Position numbers and translations under genes: made by a program
Part shown: positions 9,512-20,464 of the stretch, in pieces
Layout: the number at the start of each line of letters is the position of its first letter
How positions within the stretch are numbered: position 1 is the stretch's first letter
Notes under the pieces: model-generated
The model's input: only the letters and a program-made list of their open reading frames with translations
What the model was told of the DNA's origin: nothing
Databases searched by the model: none
Origin: Grammothele lineata
Taxonomy: Eukaryota > Basidiomycota > Agaricomycetes > Polyporales > Polyporaceae
Assembly (NCBI GenBank): GCA_002150815.3
Contig: NDFF03000026.1
Span: 248,001-312,000 of the forward strand
Direction of reading: 5' to 3'
Length of the DNA stretch: 64,000 bases

Positions 9512-10982
9512 TTAAGCGAACAAGTAGTCGTAGAACGACCGCCTCCCACCGCTATGTCCACGCACAGCCGCCTCAGCCCGCGTTCGCGCCCGGTGCGGCG
9601 CCCTCCGCGCCGGAGACCGGGACGGCGAAGACGCTGCCCGCCGCTGGCGCTCCAGTAGCCTCGAACGAAGCGGCGCCTGCCGACGACGTGCCAGCGGCGT
9701 CTGCTCGACATCTGCATCCGCGTCGGAGAGCGAGAGCGATGCGATGCTGCCCGCGAGGTCGCCTTCAGGCGCGGAGAGGTCCCCATCTGCATCCGCATCC
9801 GACTCGCCGAGTACCGACCAGCCGTCGTCGAGATCGAGGGTCGGCATATGCGGCGCACCCGCTGCAGGCGCGTATATCGCACCGACAGCGGGGGAGCTAG
9901 GCGTGGAAGCGTCCGACCCTACCTCGACGACCGCAGCGAGACCACTTGAAGGGTGAGCTGTGCCGTCGACGTCGGAGAGGTCGCCACGGTCAGAGACAGG
10001 TTCTGACTCGGTGTCGAAGTCGTTCGCGGACAGCTCAGAGAGATCCGTCACCGGGGGCGTGTCGAGGGGGTTTGCGGCGTGTTGTGTTGGACGGGTGACG
10101 TTGGGGCGGAGGAGGTAAGTGAGGCGCTGACCGGAGGTATCTTTGCCTGTGCAGCGGATACCGTGTCAATGCGAGGGCATAAGGAGGGTAAAGTTAAGGG
10201 GCGTACTGAACGAGACGATATCGTGATATCGCGCGCAGCAGTGCACAACATAACGGATGAAAGCGTCGTCGGTGATACTCCACACAAGTTGAAGGGGTGT
10301 CCGGGATACCTCCTTGATGCCATCTCCAGACCCAATTGGTACCCCGGGAAAGTCAAACACCTGGGTCGAATCTGGCGAAAGCATAACCCCTCCAGCATGT
10401 AGCCAGGAGATGATCTCGTTCTCAACTTCCTTCACGAGCACTTCGGTGCGCGGGCCCGACTTGCGCAGCTCCCGCCGCATACCCTTCAAGCTAAGGGAGA
10501 ACCGTCCCGCGTTCGCGGAAGCAGGCTCGCGGGAAGCTGGTATTGTGCCAGGGATAGAGTTGTTACGGGCGAGATAACGGGGAAGTGGTTCGGGGAACGT
10601 TGCGCGGCTGCTTGGGGTAGGAACACCGTAGTCCTTCTTGGACGGGGAGACAATGTGGGCATTGCCGACGAAGCGAGCTATATGGCACAAATAACGGCAA
10701 TGTTACAGAGTGAACGGGAAGGAATGTACACTACGCACCATTATCCCTTCGCCGGACCCACCGCTTGCCCTCCTTATCATCCCGTTTGTTCCGCCGGCCT
10801 GATACAGGCGGAGTCGAGGAGACGCCTGCCTGAGCGCGAACGTTGAGGTGCGCGAAGCGATCAGGGAGGCCGGAAGAGCGAAGGATAGCAGGGAACGACA
10901 TTGGGATGGGTCCACTATCTCTCTCAGCTTGAAGTGGCTGAGCTGGGGCATTTGGCAGCTGCTGGGTCGGTTCTGTAGTCAT
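9512..10982 (-). CDS. R3H-associated (R3HDM4-like) fungal protein
   Basis: Probably a nucleic-acid-binding protein; family assignment is from memory of the R3H-associated N-terminal domain. ATG at 10982. Exon 1 (to 10739) is a Pro/Ala-rich lead followed by a basic stretch ending KRWVRRRDN. Exon 2 (10677 to about 10207) continues ARFVGNAHIVSPSKKDYG, has a basic helix RRELRKSGPRTEVLVKEVE, then LVWSITDDAFIRYVVHCCA and RYHDIVSF, where the R-x3-H spacing fits an R3H core. Exon 3 (from 10146) gives SKDTSGQRLTYLLRPN, then a long acidic Ser/Asp-rich tail (SDADADGDLS, SLSLSDADAD), an Arg-rich segment and FYDYLFA at the stop. A possible further intron near 10340 was not resolved. The next gene upstream lies on the same strand about 570 bp away. 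Confidence 0.6.
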
Positions 10983-11556
10983 GGCGTGTGCGGTCGACTC
11001 GTTCGTATAACGAGAAGGGTAACCTGGACGGTAAAAAACCAGGCGATGGTAGTGGTTTCGAGTCAAGAGGATGGCGGTACCGGTATTGTCGGTTGATGAC
11101 CGTCTCCTGGGCTCTCCTGAGCTCTCCTGAGTCCCTCGGTCGTCCGGCCCGCCAGCGCCCCGGCTGGCCGCCGTGAGCTGTGGTTTGAAACGTTGAGACT
11201 CACCATGCCGCATCTCGTCTAGTCATCCGTCGATGAATTTTTAAGTAGGTTGAAGCACAAGTGGGAACCTTTCCATAGTCCCAGAGAATAGAGTATCCGG
11301 CACCTCATCACGCAAACGTCAAGATCCTTTTCTCGGAAGAGCGCCAACGCAATCTCCGATCCCGTCTGGGGGAAGCACGATGGGCAATACAATCAGTCAA
11401 AGACGAAGAACACGCAAAGCGGTGGACAACTATCTACACGAGCAGAGCAGAGTAGAACTAGAGAGCAAAGACAACAACAAAGGACACGGAACGATCTGAA
11501 AGCAGGCTACGACTGGAGGCCCTCGAGACCACAGCTGAAGGCAATAGTAGGGGACG
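10983..11556. other. Intergenic, two minus-strand genes
   Basis: Should hold the promoter of the R3H-associated gene and the 3' end of the telomere-protein transcript. No further gene seen. Confidence 0.4.
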
Positions 11557-14500
11557 TCACGACGTGGGGTTATCCCTGCGCGCCTGCCGCGTCCGGGCAG
11601 TACGTTGGAGAATCTCTTCCACATCCAACCTGTTGAGCACTGGTTGCCCGTTAGGCGTCTTCCGCACCTCGAGAGCCACTTTTAGAGCTTCTTGCAGCCG
11701 CTTCTGCGCCTCCCTGACAGCTGGATCCGCATCCGTGTCAGCCTCCCCCTCGCCCTCGTTCATCGCAACGTCCTGATCCACCGGCGGATCTACCTGGGGC
11801 GGCTTCACGGCTGCCTTGGGTTGAGGCGGCGCTGTGAGGGCCGTCGGCCCGCGTTTCACGGTCTTCGCACCAGCGAGCACGGGTAACGTAGGCTTCTTGA
11901 CGTTCGCGCCCGCCGTACGGCCCTTCCGCGGCACCAGGACCTTCTCGCCCGTCGCCTTCGTCTCATCCTCATCCTTGACCGTCGATCGCCGCAGGGTGGA
12001 CGGCTGTGCCGAGCCCAAACGCGGGCGTGCAGAAGAGGAACGTGAGGATGAGCGCGAGGCGGCGCGAAGGTCAACGTGTTTCACGACTTCGGGGGAACGT
12101 GATGCGGCAACTTGCTTGCGCGGAGTAGAGTCCGACGGCCGGGGCGCGGTGACTTTTGTCGACGACGTCGCCGCAGACTGGATAGAAGAGGTCGACGCTT
12201 GTGGGGACGGGAGGTGTGATCGGGCGCTCGACTCACGCTCCGATGGGGGCTTGATTTCGGGAGCAGATTGCTTTTTAGGCGGGGCGGCGAAGGGTAGATT
12301 GATCGGTGGCACAGGAGGGGCGAGCTGAGTGGCAGGCGGAGGTGGTTGTGTTGTTTTCCGCTTCTTTGTAGGAGGTACGTCCGAGGGTGCCAGAGACGGA
12401 CGCTCCGCTCTCTTACGAGGCGAAGTCTTATCCCTCGCTGAGTTGTCTTTATCAGTCGTCTCCGCCGTCTTCGGTGTGAGCTCAGCTTTAGATGTCGATT
12501 TCCTCATGAACGTGGGCGCCTTCCAGATAGACGGGTCGTGTGCTGGCCCAACGTCTTCATCCGACGGAGGTCGACGCCTCTTCACAGGAGATGCCGCGCG
12601 TCTATCCGCCGCCATCGCGTTGCGTGTGTCTGCAACGTACCTCGACAACACGTTATTGACGCGTTCATCGTCCGATGAGAGTATTTCCCGAGCATTCGCC
12701 TGGTCTTTCGTATGCTGAGGTTTGGGCTTGTCGCCAGGTCTAGATCTTGTTTCCACTCTAGCCTTGGCCTTAGCTTTCATCTTCCCTTTGCGTTTCCGCG
12801 CCGTACCATCGCCCGGCTCTACAGGCGGGCTAGAGGGCAGGAGCTCGTCCACCATTTGGCTTTCACCATCTTCTTCGTCGGCCGGGGAGGGGGAGGTCCT
12901 GATGGCTGCCCACCCAGAGACCTCGTGCGCCAGGTCATGCTGAGGTGGCGGCTGTGCGATCGCGGGCGATACACGTTCGCTTTTCGGACGGAGGGAGACA
13001 GAGCGCTGACGTGGAGGGACGTCGACAGCCTTCGCCTTGTCAAAAAACCTCGAGGCAAGCAATTCGGTGTCGAGGTCCATGGAGGCGGGCTCGCCGGCGA
13101 GCGGTTTGTCTGCGGAGGGCCCATGTGGCACTAACGGCACAGTGGATTGGCCCTGGGCTTGCGAAGTATCTTCCTGCGGGAGTGACTGGTTGGATTGTGC
13201 CCTCAGTTCTTGACTCTGCGAGTCCTGATACGAGAGCGACTGCTGGCTTTTCGCAGATCCTTGAGACTCTTTCTGCGAGTTCCAGCTTTGTTCGCCTCCC
13301 TTCCCTGATGTGGGTTCCTGCACCGGAACCTCACCAGAGGGACCGGCCTCTACCACGTTTCGGAGGGTGGACGGATGGACGGGCTGAGAAGCGAGGAGAT
13401 CTTGGGACGTAGCCTGCTGACTCCGGACCCCGAAACTCTGACTCTGGCTTTGGCTCTGACTCTGACTCTGAGAGAACCCGATTCGCTGACTACCCGGGCT
13501 CGCCGTATCCGAGTTCTCGACGAGGACGCGTCCTTCCCCGCTCGCGTCTGGATCTCGTTGCAGAACGGCTACTCGGGGAAGGGGGACGCGTCGCTGTTCT
13601 GGTATCCCCCACCGTACTGGCGCTGGAGAGGACGGTGGTGCGCCGACGGGAAAGCTAGAAGACGGTTGGTCGACTGTGCGTGACTGAGAAGAGTCAGGTA
13701 GAGCCGAACTATGTCGAGGGGGTGGCAAGGGCTTCGGTGGTGACTCATGGCGTTCTGATGCGGCCTTTGATTGCGCACGGGAGGGTCGTGTGTGAGGAGA
13801 ATCCGGTTCGGGTTCCTCTTCTGTGTCGGACGAGTCACTGTAGTTGGGTTGCGGTGATCCTCTATTTGAGGACGACCAGTGAGATGGTGTGCGAGGACCC
13901 GAGCTGGCTGGAGAGGACTGTGGCGTAGACTGCCTTCCAACTCGGGGTGAGCGAGGTGAGGCATTACTAGCGCCTGAAACAAGAAACAAGAATTTGATTA
14001 GAATACACAGATCATTGAGCTCATAACTTACTTGATCGCTTTGCGGGTAATCGGGGTGTGAGGGGAGTACTTGTGATGGGCTCGCCTTGTAAATATACGT
14101 GCTTAGTCTCATAGTTCCACGCAACGACGCTCAAGGACATACCGCACAACTCTCTCCACCGATCAAACACTTCGTCTGGCGGGCGAAAATATTTGACCAT
14201 CCTAGCATGGAATCGCTGTATGCGCTTCAAATGAGCGATTGAACCTTCTGAACAAATGAACACTATGTACCTTCCAGGTAGCTTGTCGTAGTGCTTCCCT
14301 GTCAATAGGAGGTGCCTTGGCCCCGACCACTTCTGATGAGGTAGTGGACACCCTAGGTTTCTGCCCGCTCGTTCTCCTAGCAACTCGGACCTTCACATCC
14401 ATTTGATCCAATCTGGTCTGAACGTGAGGATCGGCAGCCGTAATCCTAGGCCGTTGTTCTCGCTCAGCTGCAACGGCGGCCGCTTGCTGCTTCCTGAGCT

Positions 14501-15182
14501 TAAGGACGTTGCTATTTCAGATACGGGTGTCAGGAGAAATGGTCCATGGTGCAAGACAAGGATAACGCACCCCCCGCCTCCGTCTTCTCGCAGTCCCCGT
14601 ATCCAATCCTTGATGTTCTTGTCGTCAGCGATGTCCACCGGGGAATCCCACATCGCTTCGCCAAAAGAGCCTTTGAACAAGATCTCGTCCACATCAAGAA
14701 ACAACGTTGATTTCTCCGACATGCCCTTCCCGTCTCCTCTGGCCACTCTGCCGAACGCGACGCGGCACTTCTTCAAGAGGACGAAGGCAGTCTTGTAAGA
14801 TGTCACCGAGCGCCCCTGGTGCATCGGATTCCTGCACAGGTCAGTCTACAGCCATGGGGATTGAGGCATGCAACGTACTGATAATGCTTCTCAATAGCAT
14901 CTCTGGACAGACGGACAGGGATGATGTGCTTCTTGTCCGAGATTTCCGCCCACAAACTACATGGCTCGTCGCTCCCTTCCGGCGGGAAAGTCAAAAACTG
15001 AGCACATACAAGAGTTTGACTCAGGTGCATCTCAAGCACGAAGAGGGTCGCTTGCTCACCTTGACAAGTTGCGCTTTCGAGCCCTTCTCCTTCCACGAGA
15101 GTCCCGACAAGTTGGCGCCATGCTCCTCAGCGATCGATATACAGTATTCCAGAATCCAAGGCGTATGTATCGAGTCAGACAT
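11557..15182 (-). CDS. TPP1/Tpz1-like telomere (shelterin) protein
   Basis: Inferred member of the TPP1/Est3 OB-fold family, which bridges telomere-end proteins and recruits telomerase. From ATG 15182, exon 1 (to 15060) reads MSDSIHTPWILEYCISIAEE. Exon 2 (from 14997) gives FLTFPPEGSDEPCSLWAEIS, then DKKHIIPVRLSRDAIEKHY, the classical OB-fold strands. Exon 3 continues SYKTAFVLLKKCRVAFGRV, then FLDVDEILFKGSFGEAMWD. Further exons carry basic segments and YIVFICSEGSIAHLKRIQRF. The last exon (from about 14030) encodes some 800 residues of low complexity: Ser/Pro-rich, an SQSQSQSQSQSQS run, basic KRKGKMKAKAKAR, and a C-terminal helix ALKVALEVRKTPNG. An in-frame ATG also exists upstream near 15347. 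Identity rests on the OB-fold pattern, not a search. Confidence 0.55.
13437..13475 (-). repeat. Ser-Gln dipeptide coding repeat
   Basis: Imperfect 6-bp tandem repeat (TCAGAG-type units on the minus strand) inside the TPP1-like gene, encoding about six SQ dipeptides in a row. More SQ dipeptides are scattered over the next 100 codons. Confidence 0.7.
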
Positions 15183-15823
15183 CAGGTAATATTCATGGAG
15201 CTGGTCCGCGAGGGGAGTTAGGGGAAATGAGGACTTCGCAGAGGAAGCTACAGTGGTGGCTGTAGGCTGAGCGCGCGCGATGGAAAGTCGGTCACAGAAG
15301 ACTCGCCCCGACGCGCCGCTTGCGGCCCGTGATTGGCGGGATGTCACTCCGTGACCAGCGCGTTACTCGACGCGATTTGGGCGCTCCACCAACCATTTGC
15401 CAAGCCTCTTGCCTCTTAGTGGTCAGCGCAAGGAGTCCTTGAAGGAGGCTACAAACGAGTTCCATGTTGTCTGGAGATCCAAATTCTAATGTGGTTAAGT
15501 GGCTTCCATTAGTCAACAGGAAATGCTATATGAGTCCACTGAAGGCACCGCAACGGGCGTCCTGGCGAACGCAAGCTTTAACAGTCTCGCTCTCTGTCAA
15601 TGCCGCACCGTACACCGCGCCATGGCTATACAACACGCCCACTCATAGTGTGTCAGTCAATGTCCATGATTAACCCATCGTGAGTCCGGGCCTACGCAGT
15701 GTCACGTAGCATATCATCACAAAAATTGCCCGTATAGAGACATGTCGGATTCAATGATACACGGAAAATAGCTACACAGTACGATCGATCATCACCACCG
15801 TGAAGGCCGCTAGATTAAGCCAT
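15183..15823. other. Intergenic, promoter of TPP1-like gene and 3' end of RAD23
   Basis: No independent gene seen. A frame open upstream of 15182 could lengthen the TPP1-like protein if an earlier ATG is used. Confidence 0.4.
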
Positions 15824-17314
15824 TTATGAGTCGAAACCAGCGTCGAAGAGGTAGTTTGCGGCGAGCTCCTCGTTCTTGTCGCACGCGAAGTAAGCCTCGA
15901 TGACAGCTTCCCGAGGGAAGCCAAGCGCTTCCAACTAGAAAACAAGGGTTGTCAGCGTACACTGCTAGAGCTATAGAAATGCGCCAAACGCACCCGCTCG
16001 ATAGCAGCGCGCTCTTCGGGTGTGACGTGTACCACCTGAGCGCCAGGAGGCACTGCTGCCTCGTCGTCTTCGCCAAGGTCGCCCCCAAGGATTTGCGCGA
16101 GCGCCTCGGGATTCTGCGCGAACAGCTGCGCAAGGCCCGGGTTAGCCGCCGCGAGCTCTTGGATGACGGGCTGCGCCAGCGCCGGGTTCTGCATCATGAT
16201 CTCCCGAAGGTGCTGGATCTGCGGGTGGTTCATGAGCGCCGCGAGGTTCGCCGCTCCGCCCGCACCGGCACCCGCGCCGGCCGCACCGAGCCCACCGAGA
16301 GCTGCCCCAGCCCCAGCCGCAGGTGCATGTTGCTGTTGTTGCTGCTGCTGGGCGAGCTGGAAGAGATTCTGGGGCGCGGCAGCCGGCGGAGCCGCGGGTT
16401 GAGCGGGTGCAGCTGGCGGGTCGACAGCCATAGGCTCAGCCGCAGGGGCAGCCGCGGGGGCGGGGGCAGCTGGTGGTGCGGCGGCCTGTTCGAGATGCGC
16501 GGGAATGCCCTGAGGAGATGGCTGACTGAGCACAACGAACGTGGGCCCGGACACAATAGGATGGACCGACGTACGTTGAACAGATATTCCACTGCTCGGT
16601 CGGGGTTGTTGAAGCTCGCGCGGAGGGCGCGCATGACCTGATCCCGTTCAAAGCCCATCTCGATCATGTTCTGGATTGTCGACTGGAGCGCATCCCCAGT
16701 CAAGAAAGAGCTAGTGTCCCCGAACGCGCGCTCGGTCGCGGCAGGAACGGGCGCAGCCTGAGCAGGGGTGAGGATGGGAGCATTGGGAGGCTGAGGCGCA
16801 GCAGCAGGGGCAGCAGGCGGCTCAGCAGCAGCAGGGGCAGGAGCGGGTGCGGGGGCAGGTGGCGGGGTGCTTGCGACAGGCGTCGAACTTGTAGAAGGGC
16901 CAGCGCCAGTAGACGTGGCCTTGGGCTAACATCGTTGGGAGATATTATGACCAATTGAGCACGATATACTTCGGGAAGGGGCGCACCTTCGAGACCATGA
17001 GCACAAGGAAATCCTTCTCCTTGATCTCACATGATTCCACGGTCTTCGAGTCCGGAAGAACCTTTCCTAGATACAGTTCAGAGCGCATACACCAACATAC
17101 AGCACAGTATTACTCACCAGAATAGATGAGTTTCTGGTTCTCGGTTGGGTGTCCCTGCGCCTCCTGGATCTTCTTCTTCAGGTCTGCCACCGTCTCGGGG
17201 CCTTCGGCATCGATCTGAAGCGATCCACAGCTGTCAACAAAGTTGAACACTGTAAGTGCTAAGCGCACGCACCGTGAAGACCTTCTGCTGCAGAGTCTTT
17301 ACTGTGATTTTCAT
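15824..17314 (-). CDS. RAD23: UV excision repair protein RAD23 (ubiquitin shuttle)
   Basis: Carries ubiquitylated proteins to the proteasome and stabilises the Rad4/XPC damage sensor in nucleotide excision repair. ATG at 17314 opens [14 protein letters not shown], a ubiquitin-like domain continuing [19 protein letters not shown] and KLIYSGKVLPD over three small exons. A Pro/Ala-rich linker follows, then UBA1 ([30 protein letters not shown]), a second Ala/Gln-rich linker with a short Gln run, and the XPC-binding domain ([30 protein letters not shown]). UBA2 ([34 protein letters not shown]) ends the protein at 15824. All four family domains are present in the usual order. Its start faces the LRR gene start 410 bp away, so the two share a divergent promoter region. 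Confidence 0.93.
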
Positions 17315-17724
17315 GGTTGGAGGAGGAGGTGAGAGGTGGAAACCAAGGAAGCTATCGGCGCCTGAAGTGGACCTCCACCTCCCTTGACTGACGCGTCCCG
17401 AGCACGTGAGACGTTCCCCGGGTCCGGCGGATCTTCGGGGTCGCTCCCGGGCCCGCCGCCACTGGCTTGCTTCTCGCCGTCATCGTTATTCCTCTCGTCC
17501 TCCTCGTCTCGACCACAGCGCACACATATCTGGGACATCCGACTCGGGTGTAGGCTCGTGTACGTGCAGCATCTCCGCGTAGATATACCCGTCGACTCAT
17601 CGCTATCTGGCGGCGGGTCCCGCCATGTGCCCGTAATTAGCCAGGTGGAGGCCACACGCTTCCAGCTCCCTCTTCACGCCCTCCGACCTCCTCCTCTACG
17701 ACCTCTCCCTCTCTTTCCACCACG
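17315..17724. promoter_or_regulatory. Divergent promoter region, RAD23 and LRR gene
   Basis: 410 bp between two start codons pointing away from each other, pyrimidine-rich toward the plus-strand start. No clear TATA box or palindrome. Confidence 0.45.
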
Positions 17725-19995
17725 ATGCCAACAGAAACGGAACCAGGCGATGAGTACGTTCGTCGCATAGCGGAGTATGTCCGCACCCATGGAGCAGCGC
17801 TCGCCGCCGCCGCACCCGTTCAGAAACGGCGCACGAGGGCAGCGACAACGTCCGAGGCGTCCCTCTTCAACCCCTTAGGCTGGTTCTCGTCCGACGCTGC
17901 GACCGGATCCGCTGTCAAGCCCGTCGTTCTCCGCCTCGACCCGCACCACCTCTTCTACCTCTTAATGCGTATCGAAGGCCTTGGCATCGACGTGGGCGCG
18001 CTGGACATAAAGGTTGACGGTCCGTCGCGGCCGATGAACTACATCGAGCTCCCCATCGACAACGACAAGTCAGACGCCCTATCTTTCGTCTCCCTCCGCT
18101 CCTCTCTATCTGCCGTCTCTCGCCTCTCCCTAGGGGGCGGCTGGTTCGGACGTCCGGCACCGCCCAACCTAGACACCGAGATTAGGTTCCTTTACAGCAG
18201 CTTTACCATCCTTCCTGCGCTGTCGATCCATGCTCCTGAGCCGAAGCTCATTGCCGAGCTTGCGAAGGAGGCTCCTAACGACAATGCGCTGCCCATGGAT
18301 GCGTTCAAGAGCCTCCAGAACCTCCAGTGCACCGACATCGACCCGCGGACACTGCTTGGGTGGGATAGGCTAGCAGAGAGTCTACGGAGCTTGACTGTGA
18401 AGCGGAGTGGGATGGAGGATGTGTCGGACATCTTCATTGCAGCGGTGAAGGAAGACGAGGCGAGACGAGAAGGAAGAGTCAGCGCCTTAAAGACACGCAG
18501 GTTCCCTCGCGGCGTTTCTCGTCAGTCATCATTCCACAATTCACGCGTCCCCGAAGCCGTGGAAGAGGAGGAAGAAGATGAGGCATCGGAGTCCGCTGAG
18601 CCCGAGCCCATCACGCCCAATACCCCGAAGCCGATGCAGTCCTCGCCTCTTCCATGGCGGAAATGGAGTCAGCTGCGACATCTATCTCTAGCCGACAATT
18701 CCCTCACCTTCCTCCCGACATCTTTCCTCCCATGCCTTACGAGTTTGACTCACCTCGACCTCTCCTCCAATCTCCTCGTCTCTGTCCCTCCGGGTCTTTC
18801 ATCCCTGTACAACTTGGTGCACCTCAATCTCTCCGATAACATGATCGATTCCGTGCTGGGCATATATACTATGCTTGGTGGCATTACGACTCTCAATCTC
18901 TCACACAACCGGCTGGAGTCCATATGCGGTCTCGAGCGGTTGTTCGCCCTCGAGCGGGTCGACCTGCGCCACAATCTCATCGAGGAGAGTGCGGAGGTGG
19001 GCCGACTCGCCGCGCTCCCCAACATCGCCGAAGTATTTGTGGAGGGCAACCCACTCGTGGAGATCGAAGAGGACTATCGGATACGCTGCTTCGACTTGTT
19101 CTGGAAGGAAAAGAAGAGCGTCCTCCTGGATGGCTCACCGCCCGGCTTCTACGAGAAGCGATTCCTGACGACACCCCCGTCGGAACAGATGACTTCCTCA
19201 CGGCCGTCTTCTGTGGCGTTAGCCCACTCGCCCCCCGTGGTTGCTGTTGGAAGCCCTTCCAAGATCAACGGGACCTCGAACAGCCCATCAACGTCCTCAC
19301 CAGCGTCTCATCCAGCTTCCCCGCATCTGGCCGCCGGGCCAGTACGTGGAAGGAAGAAGAGGAACAAGCGCATTGTCGACCTTGACGGGGCTAAGGACGG
19401 CGATACGGCGAGCCTCAGCAGCTCTCGACCCTCTCGCACAGTCAGCCCCGTCAAGCGGCCGACACAAGCCGAGCAGCCCGCAGAGAGCTCTACGAAGCTT
19501 TCCGCACCTCCCCCGATGCCCACGCAGGCGCCCTCGCCGCGCGCGTTCTCGCCTCCCCGGGCCCCACCTACACAAGTATCCCCCGTGGTCAAGCGCAAAT
19601 CGCGGCATGGCCGCCACATGACCGAGTTCGCGCCGGCTTCCCCGAGCGTGGACGACGCAGATGCCCCATCCGCCTTCGCGCCTCCCCCGTCCGCATTCGG
19701 CTCATCAGGGCAGGCGCACGTCATTGCGCCCCGCCGATCGTCGACGCTCGGACGTTCAGCAGCACGGCGCGCCCGCGTGTCCGCGTCAGTGTTCGAGCAG
19801 GGCAACAAGGAAGAGGGCGAAGGAGGCGAGGGGGGCGCGCAAGCGCGTGAGGCGGACGCGTTCCGCGCGCGCATCGAGGCCCTCCGCGCGGATATGGGCG
19901 AGGGCTGGTTGAAGGTGTTCACGCAGTCGCACATGGGCTCGCCACCCCCGTCCGCGCGTCCGACGGCTCCGCCGGTGCCGTCCCCGTCAGGCTAA
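17725..19995 (+). CDS. Leucine-rich repeat protein, 756 aa, single exon
   Basis: Unnamed fungal LRR protein; partner unknown. ATG 17725 to stop 19995 is uninterrupted, unusual among these intron-rich neighbours. Residues 1-110 hold HHLFYLLMRIEGLGIDVGAL, a conserved-looking N-terminal part. An acidic run VEEEEEDEASESAEPEP precedes five repeats at about 310-440: LRHLSLADNSLTFLP, LTHLDLSSNLLVSVP, LVHLNLSDNMIDSVL, ITTLNLSHNRLESIC and LERVDLRHNLIEES. A capping segment NPLVEIEEDYRIRCFDLFW resembles the LRR cap of nischarin/STK11IP-type proteins. The remaining 290 residues are disordered, Ser/Pro-rich, with basic GRKKRNKRI and a short charged helix near the end. A scaffold role in signalling or trafficking is inference. 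Confidence 0.8.
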   Translation: MPTETEPGDEYVRRIAEYVRTHGAALAAAAPVQKRRTRAATTSEASLFNPLGWFSSDAATGSAVKPVVLRLDPHHLFYLLMRIEGLGIDVGALDIKVDGPSRPMNYIELPIDNDKSDALSFVSLRSSLSAVSRLSLGGGWFGRPAPPNLDTEIRFLYSSFTILPALSIHAPEPKLIAELAKEAPNDNALPMDAFKSLQNLQCTDIDPRTLLGWDRLAESLRSLTVKRSGMEDVSDIFIAAVKEDEARREGRVSALKTRRFPRGVSRQSSFHNSRVPEAVEEEEEDEASESAEPEPITPNTPKPMQSSPLPWRKWSQLRHLSLADNSLTFLPTSFLPCLTSLTHLDLSSNLLVSVPPGLSSLYNLVHLNLSDNMIDSVLGIYTMLGGITTLNLSHNRLESICGLERLFALERVDLRHNLIEESAEVGRLAALPNIAEVFVEGNPLVEIEEDYRIRCFDLFWKEKKSVLLDGSPPGFYEKRFLTTPPSEQMTSSRPSSVALAHSPPVVAVGSPSKINGTSNSPSTSSPASHPASPHLAAGPVRGRKKRNKRIVDLDGAKDGDTASLSSSRPSRTVSPVKRPTQAEQPAESSTKLSAPPPMPTQAPSPRAFSPPRAPPTQVSPVVKRKSRHGRHMTEFAPASPSVDDADAPSAFAPPPSAFGSSGQAHVIAPRRSSTLGRSAARRARVSASVFEQGNKEEGEGGEGGAQAREADAFRARIEALRADMGEGWLKVFTQSHMGSPPPSARPTAPPVPSPSG

Positions 19996-20464
19996 TTGGA
20001 TGTTGTTTTTTGGATTGGCTTTGCTCTCGTTCTTCTATCCACGTTATGGGACTTGTTGTCTGTCCGCTCGTTTACGGTTTTGTATACCATGCGCCTGGAG
20101 CTAGTGCTATGTAACCCCTGCTAGACATATTCTACCCGAGCTATAGTTTAATCCAGTTGATCATGCGCTCGCGGCCCATTGATATCTCTTTTCAAACACA
20201 CCCTTTTTTTTCTACGCCGCACCTCTGCGGGTCGACCGAGAGTCGAGACTACGAAGGACGGCTTCCGAAGCGGATGTAGCCACGTTCGGGCGTCGTGGTC
20301 TGATCGCGACGGGGGTTGCCGGGGTCCGGCCTCGCGTGGCCAATCGCAAGCGCTGGGCGCCTTCGCTGTCCTCGTGGAACACGCCGTCGGTCTGTTTGAC
20401 TTCGTCCCGTTCCTCGACCTCCCACCTCCCGTCGCTCTTTACCTTCTGCAGTCCGCCGCCAGCC
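19996..20464. other. Intergenic, LRR 3' end and ARF6 promoter
   Basis: Two plus-strand genes in tandem with 469 bp between stop and start. A T-rich tract at about 20200-20212 precedes the ARF6 leader. No other gene. Confidence 0.4.
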
